Shown here: one piece after another, positions 14,995 through 24,006 of the stretch
Layout: each line of letters begins with the position of its first letter
Numbering within the stretch: position 1 is the stretch's first letter
NCBI GenBank assembly: GCA_963837265.1
Contig: CAWIMQ010000006.1
Location: 62,001 to 126,000, forward strand
Length of the DNA: 64,000 bases
Direction: 5' to 3'
From: DATBLE01 sp963837265
GTDB lineage: Bacteria; Actinomycetota; Thermoleophilia; Gaiellales; Gaiellaceae
The notes under the pieces: generated by a model
Databases searched by the model: none
What the model saw: only the letters and a program-made list of their open reading frames with translations
Told to the model about the DNA's origin: nothing
Position numbers and translations under genes: made by a program

Positions 14995-16140
14995 ATGGCA
15001 CGCGTGATCCTCGGCGTCACCGGCGGGATCGCGGCCTACAAGGCCTGCGAGTTGACGCGCCTGCTGGTCAAGAGCGGGCACGAGGTGACGCCCGTGCTCA
15101 CGCCGGGGGCGGAGGCGTTCGTCGCCGCGCAGACCTTCGAGGCGCTCGCCCGTCGCGAGCAGCCGCGCGAGCTGTATCCGCACCTCGTCGGCGCCGACCT
15201 GCTCGTGATCGCGCCGCTCTCCGCGAACACGCTCGCCAAGCTCGCGCACGGCCTCGGCGACAACGTCCTGACGCAGCTCGCGCTCGCGTTCCGCGGCCCG
15301 ATCCTCGTCGCGCCGGCGATGAACGGCCGCATGTGGGAGCACCCGGCGACACAGGCGAACGTCGCGCTGCTCCAGGAGCGCGGGGTGCAGGTGGTCGGCC
15401 CGGAGGCGGGCGAGCTGGCCGAGGGCGAGACGGGCCTCGGCCGGATGAGCGAGCCGGAGGCGATCCTCGCCCGCATTCGCGCGCTGCTCGGCGAGACGGA
15501 TGCGCTCGCGGGGAGGAGCGTCCTCGTCACCGCCGGCGGCACGCGCGAGCCGCTCGACTCGGTGCGTTTCGTCGGCAACCGCTCCTCCGGCCGGATGGGC
15601 GTCGCGCTCGCGGCGGAGGCGGCCCGCCGGGGGGCGAACGTGACGCTGCTCGCCGCGAACCTCGCCGTTCCCGCGCCGGCGGGCGTCGAGCTCGTCGAGA
15701 CGCCGACTGCGGCCGACCTCGCGCGGGAGGCGAAGGCGCGGGCGGGCGCCGACGTCGTTCTGATGGCGGCTGCGGTCGCCGACTACGCGCCCGAGCCGGT
15801 CTCCGGCAAGCGTCCGAAGAGCGGCGAGCCGTGGGAGGTACGGCTCCAGCCGACCGAGGACGTCCTCCGCGCGCTCGGAGAGGCGAAGAACGGCAACGTG
15901 CTCGTCGGCTTCGGCGCCGAGGAGGGAGAGGAGGGGCTCGCGCGCAAGCGGCGGATGCTCGCCGAGAAGCACCTCGACCTCGTCGTCTTCAACGACGTCT
16001 CTCGCGGGGACATCGGCTTCGACGCCCCGGACAACGAGGTCGTCCTCGTCACGGCCACGGGCGAGCGCACGGTCGCGAAGGCCCCGAAGGAGCGGGTCGC
16101 CGCCGAGATCCTCGACGAGATCGAGCGGCTCCTCACCTAG
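14995..16140 (+). CDS. coaBC: Bifunctional phosphopantothenoylcysteine decarboxylase / phosphopantothenate-cysteine ligase
   Basis: Makes 4'-phosphopantetheine for coenzyme A in two steps. The N-terminal CoaC flavodoxin-like domain shows GVTGGIAAYKACELTRLL, SANTLAKLAHGLGDN and the PAMNGRMWEHPA motif. The C-terminal CoaB domain shows VTAGGTREPLDSVRFVGNRS, MAAAVADYAP and KRPKS with the catalytic Lys. 381 residues, normal for the family. Position after rpoZ is conserved in Actinobacteria. Confidence 0.95.
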   Translation: MARVILGVTGGIAAYKACELTRLLVKSGHEVTPVLTPGAEAFVAAQTFEALARREQPRELYPHLVGADLLVIAPLSANTLAKLAHGLGDNVLTQLALAFRGPILVAPAMNGRMWEHPATQANVALLQERGVQVVGPEAGELAEGETGLGRMSEPEAILARIRALLGETDALAGRSVLVTAGGTREPLDSVRFVGNRSSGRMGVALAAEAARRGANVTLLAANLAVPAPAGVELVETPTAADLAREAKARAGADVVLMAAAVADYAPEPVSGKRPKSGEPWEVRLQPTEDVLRALGEAKNGNVLVGFGAEEGEEGLARKRRMLAEKHLDLVVFNDVSRGDIGFDAPDNEVVLVTATGERTVAKAPKERVAAEILDEIERLLT

Positions 16141-16171
16141 AACCTGGAATCAGGGCACTGGAGGACGAGCG

Positions 16172-16587
16172 ATGCGGAAGGTCAAGCTGGCGATGTACGT
16201 CTCGCTCGACGGCGTTGTCGAGAATCCGGCCTGGACTGGCCCGTTCTGGAACGACGAGCTCTCGAACCTGCAAGGGGACTATCTGTTCACCAGCGATGCC
16301 CTGCTTCTGGGCCGGGTGACCTAGGGCGATCTCGCCACCGAGGTCGGGAAGCTGAAGGAGCAACCCGGCCAGGATCTCCTGATCTACGGGAGCGGCGACC
16401 TCGTCGACGAGCTCAACGGCCTCGGCCGTGATCGACGAGCACCGCCTGATGGTCCATCCCGTCATCGTCGGATCGGGGAAGCGGATTTTCAATGGAGGCG
16501 CAGCGAGCACGCTGCGCCTTACCGGCACGGTCACCACCAGCACGGGCCGTCGTCGTCCTCACCTACATGCCGGCCTCGGGCGCTTGA
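16172..16587 (+). pseudogene. Broken dihydrofolate-reductase-like (RibD C-terminal domain) gene
   Basis: The start MRKVKLAMYVSLDGVVENP and SDALLLGRVT are the conserved N-terminus of the small DHFR-like/RibD_C family. TAG then replaces the expected Tyr codon and about 60 residues are missing before EVGKLKEQPGQDLLIYGSG. A frameshift near 16425 separates the next segment, DEHRLMVHPVIVGSGKRIF. A second near 16545 precedes VVVLTYMPASGA and the true stop. With a stop/deletion and two frameshifts it cannot encode the enzyme. Confidence 0.8.
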
Positions 16588-16591
16588 CGGG

Positions 16592-17509
16592 CTACGAGGC
16601 GGGCGCGAGGTGGAAGCCGCCGGCCTCCTCGAGCGCGGCGACCCGCGACTCGAGCGGCGGGTGGGTGTCGAAGAGCGACCGCATGGATCGATGCACGCCC
16701 GACGCCTGGTTCAACGGGTTTTCGATGTAGAGGTGGGCGATCGCGCGCGAGGCGTGCCTGGTCTCGGTCGTGTCCAGGAGCAGCTTGCGCAGGGCGAGCG
16801 CCAGGCCCTCGCCGTCGCCGGTGATCTCCGCTCCGGAGGCGTCCGCCAGGTACTCGCGGCGGCGTGAGACGGCGAGCTGGATCAGAACGGCCGCGACCGG
16901 CGCGATCGCGAGCGCGACCAGGCCGATCACGAACGCGATCGCACCGGCCGAGCCGCCGGCCCGCCTGCCCCCGCCGAAGATCGAGATCCGGAACAGGACG
17001 TCCGAGATCAGCGCGATCGATCCGACGAGAACGGCGACGAGCGTCATCAGCCGCACGTCGCGGTTGCGGACGTGGGAGATCTCGTGGGCGATCACGCCCT
17101 CCGGCTCGCGCTCGCTCATCAGGTTCAAGAGCCCGGTCGTGACCGCCACGTAGGCGGTCTTCGGTCCGCGGCCGGCGGCGAACGCGTTCGGAGCGTTGTC
17201 GTCGATCACGTAGACGGGCGGCGTCTGGGGGAGGCCGGCGGCGATCGCGACCGTCTCCACGACGTGGTAGAGGCGTGGGTACGCAGCCCGGTCGGCGGGC
17301 TTCGCGCCGGTCACCGAGGCGACCATCTGCCCGGCGCCGAGCCAGCTGAAGATCGCGTAGACGAAGCCGATGATCGCGACGACGATCAGCAGCGAGAGGT
17401 TGAAGGCGAAGCCGAGGATCGCACCGATCACCCCGACGAGGAGCGCGAAGAGCAGCAGGAGCCAGAGCGTGCGCCAGCGGTTGGCCCGGATCTGCTCCTC
17501 GAGGGTCAT
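16592..17509 (-). CDS. htpX: M48-family membrane metalloprotease, HtpX-like
   Basis: A 305-residue protein with paired N-terminal membrane helices (about 14-58), zinc motif HEISH (about 142-146), two more helices (about 155-215) and the third ligand in REYLADASGAEIT. HtpX degrades damaged membrane proteins from the cytoplasmic side. The ATG overlaps the stop of the upstream lemA by four bases; lemA-htpX pairs are common. Confidence 0.9.
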   Translation of the reverse strand: MTLEEQIRANRWRTLWLLLLFALLVGVIGAILGFAFNLSLLIVVAIIGFVYAIFSWLGAGQMVASVTGAKPADRAAYPRLYHVVETVAIAAGLPQTPPVYVIDDNAPNAFAAGRGPKTAYVAVTTGLLNLMSEREPEGVIAHEISHVRNRDVRLMTLVAVLVGSIALISDVLFRISIFGGGRRAGGSAGAIAFVIGLVALAIAPVAAVLIQLAVSRRREYLADASGAEITGDGEGLALALRKLLLDTTETRHASRAIAHLYIENPLNQASGVHRSMRSLFDTHPPLESRVAALEEAGGFHLAPAS

Positions 17510-18058
17510 GCTGTGGCGAAGCTGACGGAGGGCGCCTCGCGGTCCTCCGTGCCGAAGAACTCCCGCTCCCGGAATCGGAACAGTCGGGCGACGATCACCG
17601 CGGTAAGCTCTGCATGACCGTGTGGTACCGGTAGACGGTCTGGTTGTAGTAGCGGCGCGCGGCCGCCAGCTTGTCCTCGATGTCGGCGAGCTCCTGCTGC
17701 AGGGCCAGGAAGTTCTCTGACGCGCGGAGCTGCGGGTACGCCTCGGAGACTGCGAGCAGACGGTTCAGCGCGCCGCCGAGGAGATCGTCCGCGTGCGCCG
17801 CCTCGGCCGGCCCGGCCGCCCGCTGCGCTGCGGTGCGGGCTCGGTCACGGCTTCGAACGTCTCCCGCTCGTGGGCTGCGTAGCCCTTCACCGCCTCGACC
17901 AGGTTCGGGACGAGGTCGGAGCGGCGCTTCAGCTGGACGTCGATGTTCGCCCAGCCCGTCTGGGTCTCGTTCCGCAGCCGCACGAGCCGGTTGTACGTGT
18001 ACGCGAGGAAGAGGAGGACGGCGCCGGCGATCGCAGCGAGGACGATGGCCGCGCCCAC
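17506..18058 (-). pseudogene. lemA: lemA with two frameshifts
   Basis: The GTG-started N-terminus has a membrane helix and the LemA signature YNRLVRLRNETQTGWANIDV...RRSDLVPNLVEAVKGYA. Near 17825 one base appears lost (after FEAVTE), and the frame switches to ARTAAQRAAGPAEAAHADD...YNQTVYRYHTV. Near 17605 a second shift precedes AVIVARLFRFREREFF...VSFATA, whose TGA overlaps the htpX ATG. Joined, the three pieces give a full-length LemA, so the lesions are single-base indels: either recent decay or sequencing error. Confidence 0.82.
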
Positions 18059-18081
18059 GATGGCAGTGATACTAGGGCAGC

Positions 18082-18771
18082 GTGCAAGGGTCGCGACCGG
18101 GGGCGGTGGTGATGGCAGCCGGGGAGGGACGGCGGCTCCGGCCGATCTCCGGGCGCTACGCCAAGCCCGTGCTGCCGGTCGACGGCCGTCCCGTCGTCGT
18201 CATGCTCCTGCACGAGCTGCGCGCCGCGGGGATCGAGCGCGTCACCCTCGTGACAGGTCACCTCGGGCATCAGGTGGAGGCGCTGCTCGACGGCTTCCCA
18301 CTCGACCTGCGCTTCGTCCGCCAGCCGGAGCCGCTCGGATCGGCCGACGCCGCCCGCCGTGGCCTCGACGGTGTGCCTGCGCTCGTCGTCGCGGCCGACA
18401 CCGTCTTCACGCCAGGGGACGTCGCGCTGCTCGCCAGGACGGCGGGCCACGCGATCGCCGCGCGCCGCGACCCGCCGCCGGCTCCACCGCACCGTCCGGC
18501 GCTGCGGGTCCTGGACGGGCGGGTGACGAAGGTACTGGACGACGACCCGGCGAACCCGCTTGCCTCCGCGCCGCTCTGGCGGCTCGGAGAGAGCTTCGAC
18601 GCCGGCCTGCTCGACGAGCTCGCCGGCCCGCCGTTCGAGCTCGCGGAGGCGTTTCAGCGGCTGGTCGACGCGGGAGAGACGGTACACGGCGTGGAGATCG
18701 GCCCGACCCGAGACTTGACGTATCCGCTTGACTGTGTAGACCTGAACTTTCCGTACCTGAGGGGTCTGTGA
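18082..18771 (+). CDS. Sugar-phosphate nucleotidyltransferase
   Basis: A 229-residue NTP-transferase-fold protein. The N-terminal AAGEGRRLRPISGRYAKPVLPVDGRPVV carries the G-x-G-x-R-L nucleotide loop and the Lys that contacts phosphate; LVVAADTVF is the metal Asp region. The sugar is unknown; the family activates hexose-1-phosphates or cell-envelope alcohol phosphates. GTG 18082 is preceded by GATACT (18068-18073), which suggests a leaderless start. It diverges from lemA. Confidence 0.8.
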   Translation: MQGSRPGAVVMAAGEGRRLRPISGRYAKPVLPVDGRPVVVMLLHELRAAGIERVTLVTGHLGHQVEALLDGFPLDLRFVRQPEPLGSADAARRGLDGVPALVVAADTVFTPGDVALLARTAGHAIAARRDPPPAPPHRPALRVLDGRVTKVLDDDPANPLASAPLWRLGESFDAGLLDELAGPPFELAEAFQRLVDAGETVHGVEIGPTRDLTYPLDCVDLNFPYLRGL

Positions 18772-18834
18772 CCGTAGGCTTGACGGAGGTCACCCAGTAG
18801 CGAAGTGCCGGCTCTGCCGGCGCGGGAGCAGAAC

Positions 18835-19182
18835 ATGAGCGAGGCGTACGAGTTCTTCCAGCAGGGCCGCAGGCATCTCCGCAAGGGGCTGGCGGCGCAG
18901 GCGACCGTGCCGCTCGAGAAGGCGAAGCGCCGTGAGCCGAACAAAGCCTCGATCCGCGAGTCGCTCGGGATCGCTTACTTCCGGATCGGCCGCTACGACG
19001 AGGCGGCCGACGAGTTTCGTGCGGTGCTCGAGCTTGCGCCCGCCGACGACTACGCCCACTACGCGCTCGGCCGCTGCCTGGAGAAGCAGGGTCGCGCCGC
19101 CGAGGCGAACGGCCACTACAAGCTCGCGCGCTCGCTCCGTCCGCAGAGCAAGCAGTATGCGGCCCGCGTGCGCGAGGAGTAG
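18835..19182 (+). CDS. TPR-repeat protein
   Basis: A 115-residue helical protein with about three tetratricopeptide motifs: AYEFFQQGRRHLRKGLAAQA, then SLGIAYFRIGRYDEAADEFRAVLELAP, then YALGRCLEKQGRAAEANGHYKLARSLRP. It is a protein-protein adaptor and its partner is unknown. ATG 18835 follows a GGGAG; the frame is open ten codons further but without homology. Confidence 0.8.
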   Translation: MSEAYEFFQQGRRHLRKGLAAQATVPLEKAKRREPNKASIRESLGIAYFRIGRYDEAADEFRAVLELAPADDYAHYALGRCLEKQGRAAEANGHYKLARSLRPQSKQYAARVREE

Positions 19183-19205
19183 AACGCGCCCGTGAGGGCG
19201 CCCCG

Positions 19206-19631
19206 ATGAAGGCAATCGTGCAGCGCGTGGCACGGGCGCGGGTCACCCCGGGCGGCGAGATCGGCCCGGGTCTCGTCGTCCTGCTCGGGGTCGCCCGCGG
19301 TGACACCATTGCGGACGCCGACCGCCTCGCGGGGAAGGTCGCGAACCTGCGGATCTTCGAGAACGCGCTCGGTAAATTCGACCGCTCGTTGCTCGACGCC
19401 CGGGGCGCGGCACTGGTCGTCAGCCAGTTCACGCTGATCGCGGACACCGCCAAGGGCAACCGGCCGAGTTTCTCCGACGCGGCGCGGCCGGAGGAGGCGG
19501 AGCCGCTCTACGAGGCGTTCTGCGCCGGGCTGAGCGCGCTCGGCGTCGAGGTGGCGACAGGCATCTTCGGAGCACGGATGCAGCTCGAGCTCGTCAACGA
19601 CGGCCCGGTCACGATCATCCTCCAGACCTAG
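19206..19631 (+). CDS. dtd: D-aminoacyl-tRNA deacylase
   Basis: A 141-residue DTD. The N-terminal MKAIVQRVARA, the SQFTLIADT motif and the C-terminal NDGPVTI (Gly-cisPro-bearing motif) are diagnostic. It removes D-amino acids and glycine mischarged on tRNA. The short spacing suggests co-transcription with the TPR gene. Confidence 0.93.
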   Translation: MKAIVQRVARARVTPGGEIGPGLVVLLGVARGDTIADADRLAGKVANLRIFENALGKFDRSLLDARGAALVVSQFTLIADTAKGNRPSFSDAARPEEAEPLYEAFCAGLSALGVEVATGIFGARMQLELVNDGPVTIILQT

Positions 19632-19649
19632 CCGGCGTGCGCCTGGCGG

Positions 19650-19676
19650 AGCCGTCCTCGAGAGCGGGGGACGGCT
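19650..19676 (+). terminator. Hairpin after dtd
   Basis: AGCCGTCC and GGACGGCT pair around an 11-base loop, 19 bases after the dtd stop. There is no U-tract, so it is a plausible but unproven terminator. Confidence 0.4.
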
Positions 19677-20431
19677 GGTCAGGGATAGAACCGGTGCGCC
19701 TCGAGCCCCCCCGCCTCGGCTCCGGCTTCGGCAGGGAGGAGGAGGACGACTCGCTTTAGCTGAAGGGTTGGGCGGCCGATGACTCCGACGAGATTGTTGA
19801 GCGTGCCCTTGCGACCACGTTCGTGACTGTCGGCATGGTCGTCCTCCTTACGCTGATGCAGCACATGATGGGGGCGTGAGAGGGAGCGGTCGACTTCGCC
19901 GCTTCAGCGTCAGCGCGTAGCCTCCGGCCGCCTGTCCCCGCTCCGGCTCCCGGGCGCGGAGGAATGTGTCCTCGTCCGGGCCTCTGCGGAAGCTGCGCGG
20001 CGGTGACGGGGAACTTCGGCTAGAGCGGACCGACAGCGTGAGCGACTCCGGCGTCACGCACGCGCGGACACACCCCTTACTTCCCGGCCGCGGTCGTCCC
20101 TTTCCCGCTCGTGCTCCTCGAGGGCGCTCGTCGGGTCGAGTCCGCGTGCCATGATCGCAGCGGCGACCAGGTCCTCCTCCTCGATCGGCGGGAGGAAGGT
20201 CGAGCGACCATCCGACCGTGCATGGCCGGCGTCTGGCTGGCCCAGCTCACTCGCTACGGCCGGACAGAACTCGCAACCCCCTGTCCTCCGCAGACCACGC
20301 ATACCGGAACCCGTGCCGGCTCCGCGGCTGGAGGATCGGCCCTGAAGTTGCTCCTGTCCATAGCACCTGGCCTAGGCGACTCTCCCCGTTCCGCTCTCTT
20401 GACATGCTCCGTCTGCACCGACGTCCGCCGG
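19677..20431. other. About 750 bases without a supportable gene
   Basis: Only short overlapping frames exist, none with a family motif or a good ribosome binding site. The stretch ends at the decayed IS3-type element. It looks like degenerate sequence bordering an insertion site, where the conserved housekeeping half gives way to the accessory locus. Confidence 0.5.
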
Positions 20432-20467
20432 CCCCGGTTCGCCGGACATTTTGGTGGACGGAGCTGA

Positions 20468-21356
20468 TCATGCCGCGGCGGCCGCCGGGAGTGTAGGTGG
20501 TCGCGTGCTTCGTTTGGGGTGCGGTAGTCGTGGCGTTCGATCAGCCAGTGCTGGTTGTAGGTCCGTGCGAAGGGCGCGGACGGCGGTTCGGAGCTCGTCG
20601 AGGGTGTCGTAGCGCTCGATCCAGAGCAGCTGCTCTTTGAGTGTCTGGATCGCTTTCTCGGCGCAGCCGTTCGTTTCGGGCTCGTAGTGGAACGCGGGTG
20701 AGCGGGCGATGCCGAGGTGGTCGATCTCGGTCTGGTAGTGGTCGGAGCGGAAGCAGGAGCCGCCGTCGTAGCGGAGCGCGAGCCCGGAGGCGACGGCCCG
20801 GTCGACCGACCCGAACCGCTCTGTGCAGACCTCGCGGAGCAGGTCGGCGGCGGCGAAGCGGTCCATCCGCTTGGCGGCGTCGTACCAGACCTCGTTCGAG
20901 GCGTGGTCGACGAGCACGAACACTGCGCAGCGGCCCTCCTCCCGCGTCCAGGCCTCGGTCGCGTCGGTCGCCCAGAGCGTGTCCGGCACCTCGACGGTGA
21001 TCGTGCCCTCGTGCAGCCGTTCGGAGCGCCTGCGTATCTGCGGGGTCGGAGCCAGCAGTCCCGCCTCCCTGGTCAGCCTGAGCACCCGCTTGCGGCTGGT
21101 GCGGACGCCGCGCGTGCGCCGCAGAACGCGCCCACACCTTGCGGTGGCCCTCACCCACAAACGGCGAGGCGGCCAGATCCGAGCGGATCTCGGCGAGCAG
21201 CTCCGCGTCGGGCATCGCCCCGACCGGGCCGGGACGACGCCGTGCACGACCGTCAGCCGAGGCGTTCCGGCGGCGGCGCTGCTCGTAGGCCGCCGACCGG
21301 GACACGCCCGCCACCCGGCAGACCGTCAGAAGCGGCGCCGGCAGCGACTCGCTCAC
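20468..21356 (-). pseudogene. IS3-type transposase orfB (integrase core), two frameshifts
   Basis: The GTG start overlaps the orfA stop, as is normal for IS3. Frame one reads to GEGHRKVWAR. An extra base near 21126 shifts it, after which the rve integrase core continues: DATEAW (first Asp), LVDHASNEVW (second Asp) and NGCAEKAIQTLKEQ (Glu). A further shift near 20570 breaks the usual C-terminus, seen in another frame as ARTYNQHWLIERH. All three DDE residues survive, so decay is recent or reflects sequence error. Confidence 0.75.
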
Positions 21357-21727
21357 CTCGAGCGCCTCGGCAACGGAGGGCTTCCCTTCTTCTCCAGCAG
21401 CGCATGCAGGATGTCGACCTCGAGCTGCAGCTCGCCGACCTTTCGCTGTGCATCGGTCAGCCGCCGGTCAGCCTCCAGCGTTGGCCGCGACTTCAGCCCC
21501 TCACGGCCTGCAGCGAGGAACTCCTCCCGCGAGCCGGCGATCCTCCCGGCCGGCTGGCCTGTCTCCCGCGCCAGCAGATCAAGCGACTCACCTCGCAGCA
21601 AGCGAAGGACGACCTGCTCCTTCCGGCGCGCGCTCCAGCGCACCTCGCGGCTCGCCTCCGGCTCGCCGCTCGCCGCGCCGGAGCGCGACCCTGACCCATC
21701 CATACCGGCCTCCCGCACATCGGACAT
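21353..21727 (-). CDS. IS3-type transposase orfA
   Basis: A 124-residue protein with a helix-turn-helix region (RRKEQVVLRLLRGESLDLLARETG) and a C-terminal leucine-rich coiled coil (ELQLEVDILHALLEKK). This is the orfA design that binds the element's ends. It is intact, although orfB is not. Confidence 0.75.
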   Translation of the reverse strand: MSDVREAGMDGSGSRSGAASGEPEASREVRWSARRKEQVVLRLLRGESLDLLARETGQPAGRIAGSREEFLAAGREGLKSRPTLEADRRLTDAQRKVGELQLEVDILHALLEKKGSPPLPRRSR

Positions 21728-21857
21728 CGTGACCTCCCCGGTCTAATCACGTGTCCGGGCAGAACCGGGAGCGCGGGAGACGCGGCGTCCCCTATCATGA
21801 GGGATTCCAGCTTCGCCACACTCGATTCGCCACACTCGAATGGGGGACTAAAGAGGC

Positions 21858-22658
21858 CTATCGCTCGGACCGGCTGTTGCCCGCTTCGCTTTCCTTCCGG
21901 CCCGCCGGGCGAGGGGAGGCAAGGCGCATGCGCAGAACCTCGCGGAGCACCAGCCAGACGAAGACCGTGTTGGTGATGGCGTAGCGCGGCGCCAGTCGAA
22001 GCGGCTCCTGAATCAGCCGAAACAGCCATTCGAGCCCGACGCGCTGAACCCAGAGCGGAGCACGCTTGACCAGGCCGGCGACGACATCGATTGAGCCACC
22101 GACGCCCATGGCAAAGGGAACGTCAAGGCGCGCTGCATCGATGTCGAGGAAGTACTCCTTCCGGGGAGAGCTCATCGCAACGAATAGAATGTCCGGGGCC
22201 GCAGCGCGAATCTCGTCGAGAACGAGGGCGGTCTCGGTGTCATCGAAATAGCCGTCGCGGTATCCACTGATGCGGAGTCTCGGAAACTTTCGTCTGATTT
22301 GCGTGATTGCTGCTTCCAGGACCTCCCGCCGTGCTCCGAGAATGAAGACCGAATATCCGTTGCGTTCAGCCAGATCGAGTAGTGCAAGCATCAGGTCGAT
22401 ACCAGCCACACGCTCGGGCAGGCTGTCGCCGAGAAGCCGCGAGGCCCAGACCACGGCCTGGCCGTCGGCGTTGACGAGATGCGATCGCGACGCAATCTCA
22501 CGGAGTCTCGGATTGCGGCGCATCGAGACGAGCTTTGCCGCGTTGATCGAGGTCTGCCGGGCCGGTTCGCGAGCGAGGATGAACTCATCGCAGCGCGCGA
22601 CAGTCTCGGCCAGGTCGAGACGATCGATCTCGCAACCGAGGACGGTGGCTCTCGTCAT
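21858..22658 (-). CDS. WecG/TagA/CpsF-family glycosyltransferase
   Basis: A GT26 enzyme of 266 residues. The signature INAAKLVSMRRNPRLREI, LVNADGQAVVWASRLLG, the FILGARREVLE block and the PRKEYFLD motif are present. Members move ManNAc or ManNAcA onto undecaprenyl-PP-GlcNAc, the second sugar of teichoic-acid linkage units or enterobacterial common antigen. The divergent wecB makes UDP-ManNAc, which supports a ManNAc donor. ATG 22658 was preferred over an upstream GTG because homology begins just after it. The C-terminal 20 residues are basic and may contact the membrane. Confidence 0.88.
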   Translation of the reverse strand: MTRATVLGCEIDRLDLAETVARCDEFILAREPARQTSINAAKLVSMRRNPRLREIASRSHLVNADGQAVVWASRLLGDSLPERVAGIDLMLALLDLAERNGYSVFILGARREVLEAAITQIRRKFPRLRISGYRDGYFDDTETALVLDEIRAAAPDILFVAMSSPRKEYFLDIDAARLDVPFAMGVGGSIDVVAGLVKRAPLWVQRVGLEWLFRLIQEPLRLAPRYAITNTVFVWLVLREVLRMRLASPRPAGRKESEAGNSRSER

Positions 22659-22891
22659 CTGCTGCTTCCGACCACCTGGCAGGGGCACTCGAACGAATCC
22701 CGCTTCGACGGGGGTCGATCAGTGTCCTGCGGTGCTCCAACTGGTCGCCGGATGACAATCGTGCGGACCGGCCGAGGCTTGCCGTGGCTTGACGGGGTGC
22801 GGTGCGGGCTGACCGGGGGCGGGCGCCGGAAAACGGCAGTTGCGGCGGTTGCTGGCGTCGTCGGCGACGGCAACGAGGGCCGGCCGGCACC

Positions 22892-23989
22892 ATGACGATC
22901 GTCTACGTCGTCGGGGCACGCCCCAATATCGTGAAGACGGCGCCGGTGATTGCGGCATTGCGCCGGCGGATACCGGAAGCTCGGCACGTGATCGTGCATA
23001 CCGGGCAGCACTACGACCACGAGATGTCCGAGATCTTCTTCGAAGAGCTCGGTGTGCCCGCCCCGGACCACATGCTCGCTGTCGGCTCCGGGACGCATGC
23101 CGTCCAGACCGCCCGTGTGATGGAACGACTCGAGCCGGTGCTCGAGGCTGAGCGCCCCGATCTGGTCTTCGTTCCCGGCGACGTGAACTCGACGCTCGCC
23201 GCGGCGCTCGTGACCGTCAAGCTGCGAATCCCGCTTGCCCACATCGAGTCCGGTCTCCGTTCGTTCGATCGGACAATGCCGGAGGAGATTAACCGGATCG
23301 TCACCGACGAGTTCTCGGATTACCTCTTCCTGCACTCGCAGGAAGCGATCGAGAACCTCCGCGCCGAAGGAATCGGGGACGACCGCATGCACTTCGTCGG
23401 GAACACGATGATCGACAGCCTGGTCGCGATGGAGTCGCGATTCCGAGGCCTGGACCTGGCCGGGCGCCTTGGATTCGACCGCGGTCACTATTTGCTCGTC
23501 ACGCTTCATCGTCCTGCGCTGGTGGACGGGCCGCTGCTACCGGAGGTCGTCGCCCAGCTCAACGGCGTGTCGAAAGAGCTGCCCGTCGTCTTCCCGGTCC
23601 ATCCGCGGACCCGGAAGATGATGGAGGGTCTCGATGTGGCCGGAGGCGTCATGCTGCTCGAGCCGGTCGGCTACCTCGAGTTCCTATCCCTCGAGGTGGA
23701 TGCCGCGGCGGTGCTGACCGACTCGGGAGGCGTCCAGGAGGAGGCGACCCACCTGGGCGTCCGCTGCTTCACGCTACGCGACAGCACCGAACGTCCCGTG
23801 ACCACCCGGCTCGGGACCAATACGCTTCTCGGCCTCGCTCCTGCCCGGATTGCCGACATTCTCCCGGCACTCGCCGCCACACCGCCCTACGCGCCTGCCG
23901 CACCGCCCCTGTGGGACGGACATGCGGCCGGACGCATCGCCGATGTGGTGGAGCAGGCGCTTCTTCGCGGGCCGCGAGCCGCGGCTTAA
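22892..23989 (+). CDS. wecB: UDP-N-acetylglucosamine 2-epimerase (non-hydrolysing)
   Basis: A 365-residue GT-B-fold enzyme that interconverts UDP-GlcNAc and UDP-ManNAc. GARPNIVKTAPVI, HTGQHYDHEMS, PGDVNSTLA, HIESGLRSFDR-MPEEINR, LHRP, DSGGVQEEA and TERPVT (with Asp/Glu/His catalytic groups) are all in place. The ATG at 22892 follows GGCCGGC without a clear ribosome binding site. It supplies the substrate of the adjacent TagA/WecG-like enzyme. Confidence 0.94.
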   Translation: MTIVYVVGARPNIVKTAPVIAALRRRIPEARHVIVHTGQHYDHEMSEIFFEELGVPAPDHMLAVGSGTHAVQTARVMERLEPVLEAERPDLVFVPGDVNSTLAAALVTVKLRIPLAHIESGLRSFDRTMPEEINRIVTDEFSDYLFLHSQEAIENLRAEGIGDDRMHFVGNTMIDSLVAMESRFRGLDLAGRLGFDRGHYLLVTLHRPALVDGPLLPEVVAQLNGVSKELPVVFPVHPRTRKMMEGLDVAGGVMLLEPVGYLEFLSLEVDAAAVLTDSGGVQEEATHLGVRCFTLRDSTERPVTTRLGTNTLLGLAPARIADILPALAATPPYAPAAPPLWDGHAAGRIADVVEQALLRGPRAAA

Positions 23990-24006
23990 GCGTGAGTCCT
24001 GGCCAG

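Larger units (their letters stand above)
20432..21769 (-). mobile_element. Decayed IS3-family insertion sequence
   Basis: Two overlapping transposase frames (orfA, orfB) on the minus strand lie between imperfect inverted sequences: CCCCGGTTCGCCGGACA at 20432-20448 and TGTCCGGGCAGAACCGGG at 21752-21769. I could not fix exact ends or a target duplication. orfB carries two frameshifts, so the copy is probably immobile. Confidence 0.6.

Noticed and set aside
19679..20302. Short frames on both strands in the gap before the IS3-type element
   Set aside because: No ribosome binding site, domain or conserved pattern; overlapping frames of similar length occur by chance at this base composition.
20468..21727. 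Programmed frameshifting as explanation for the IS3 orfB breaks
   Set aside because: The programmed site belongs at the orfA/orfB overlap, which is intact. The two breaks lie inside orfB, next to conserved sequence with single-base differences, so they are lesions.
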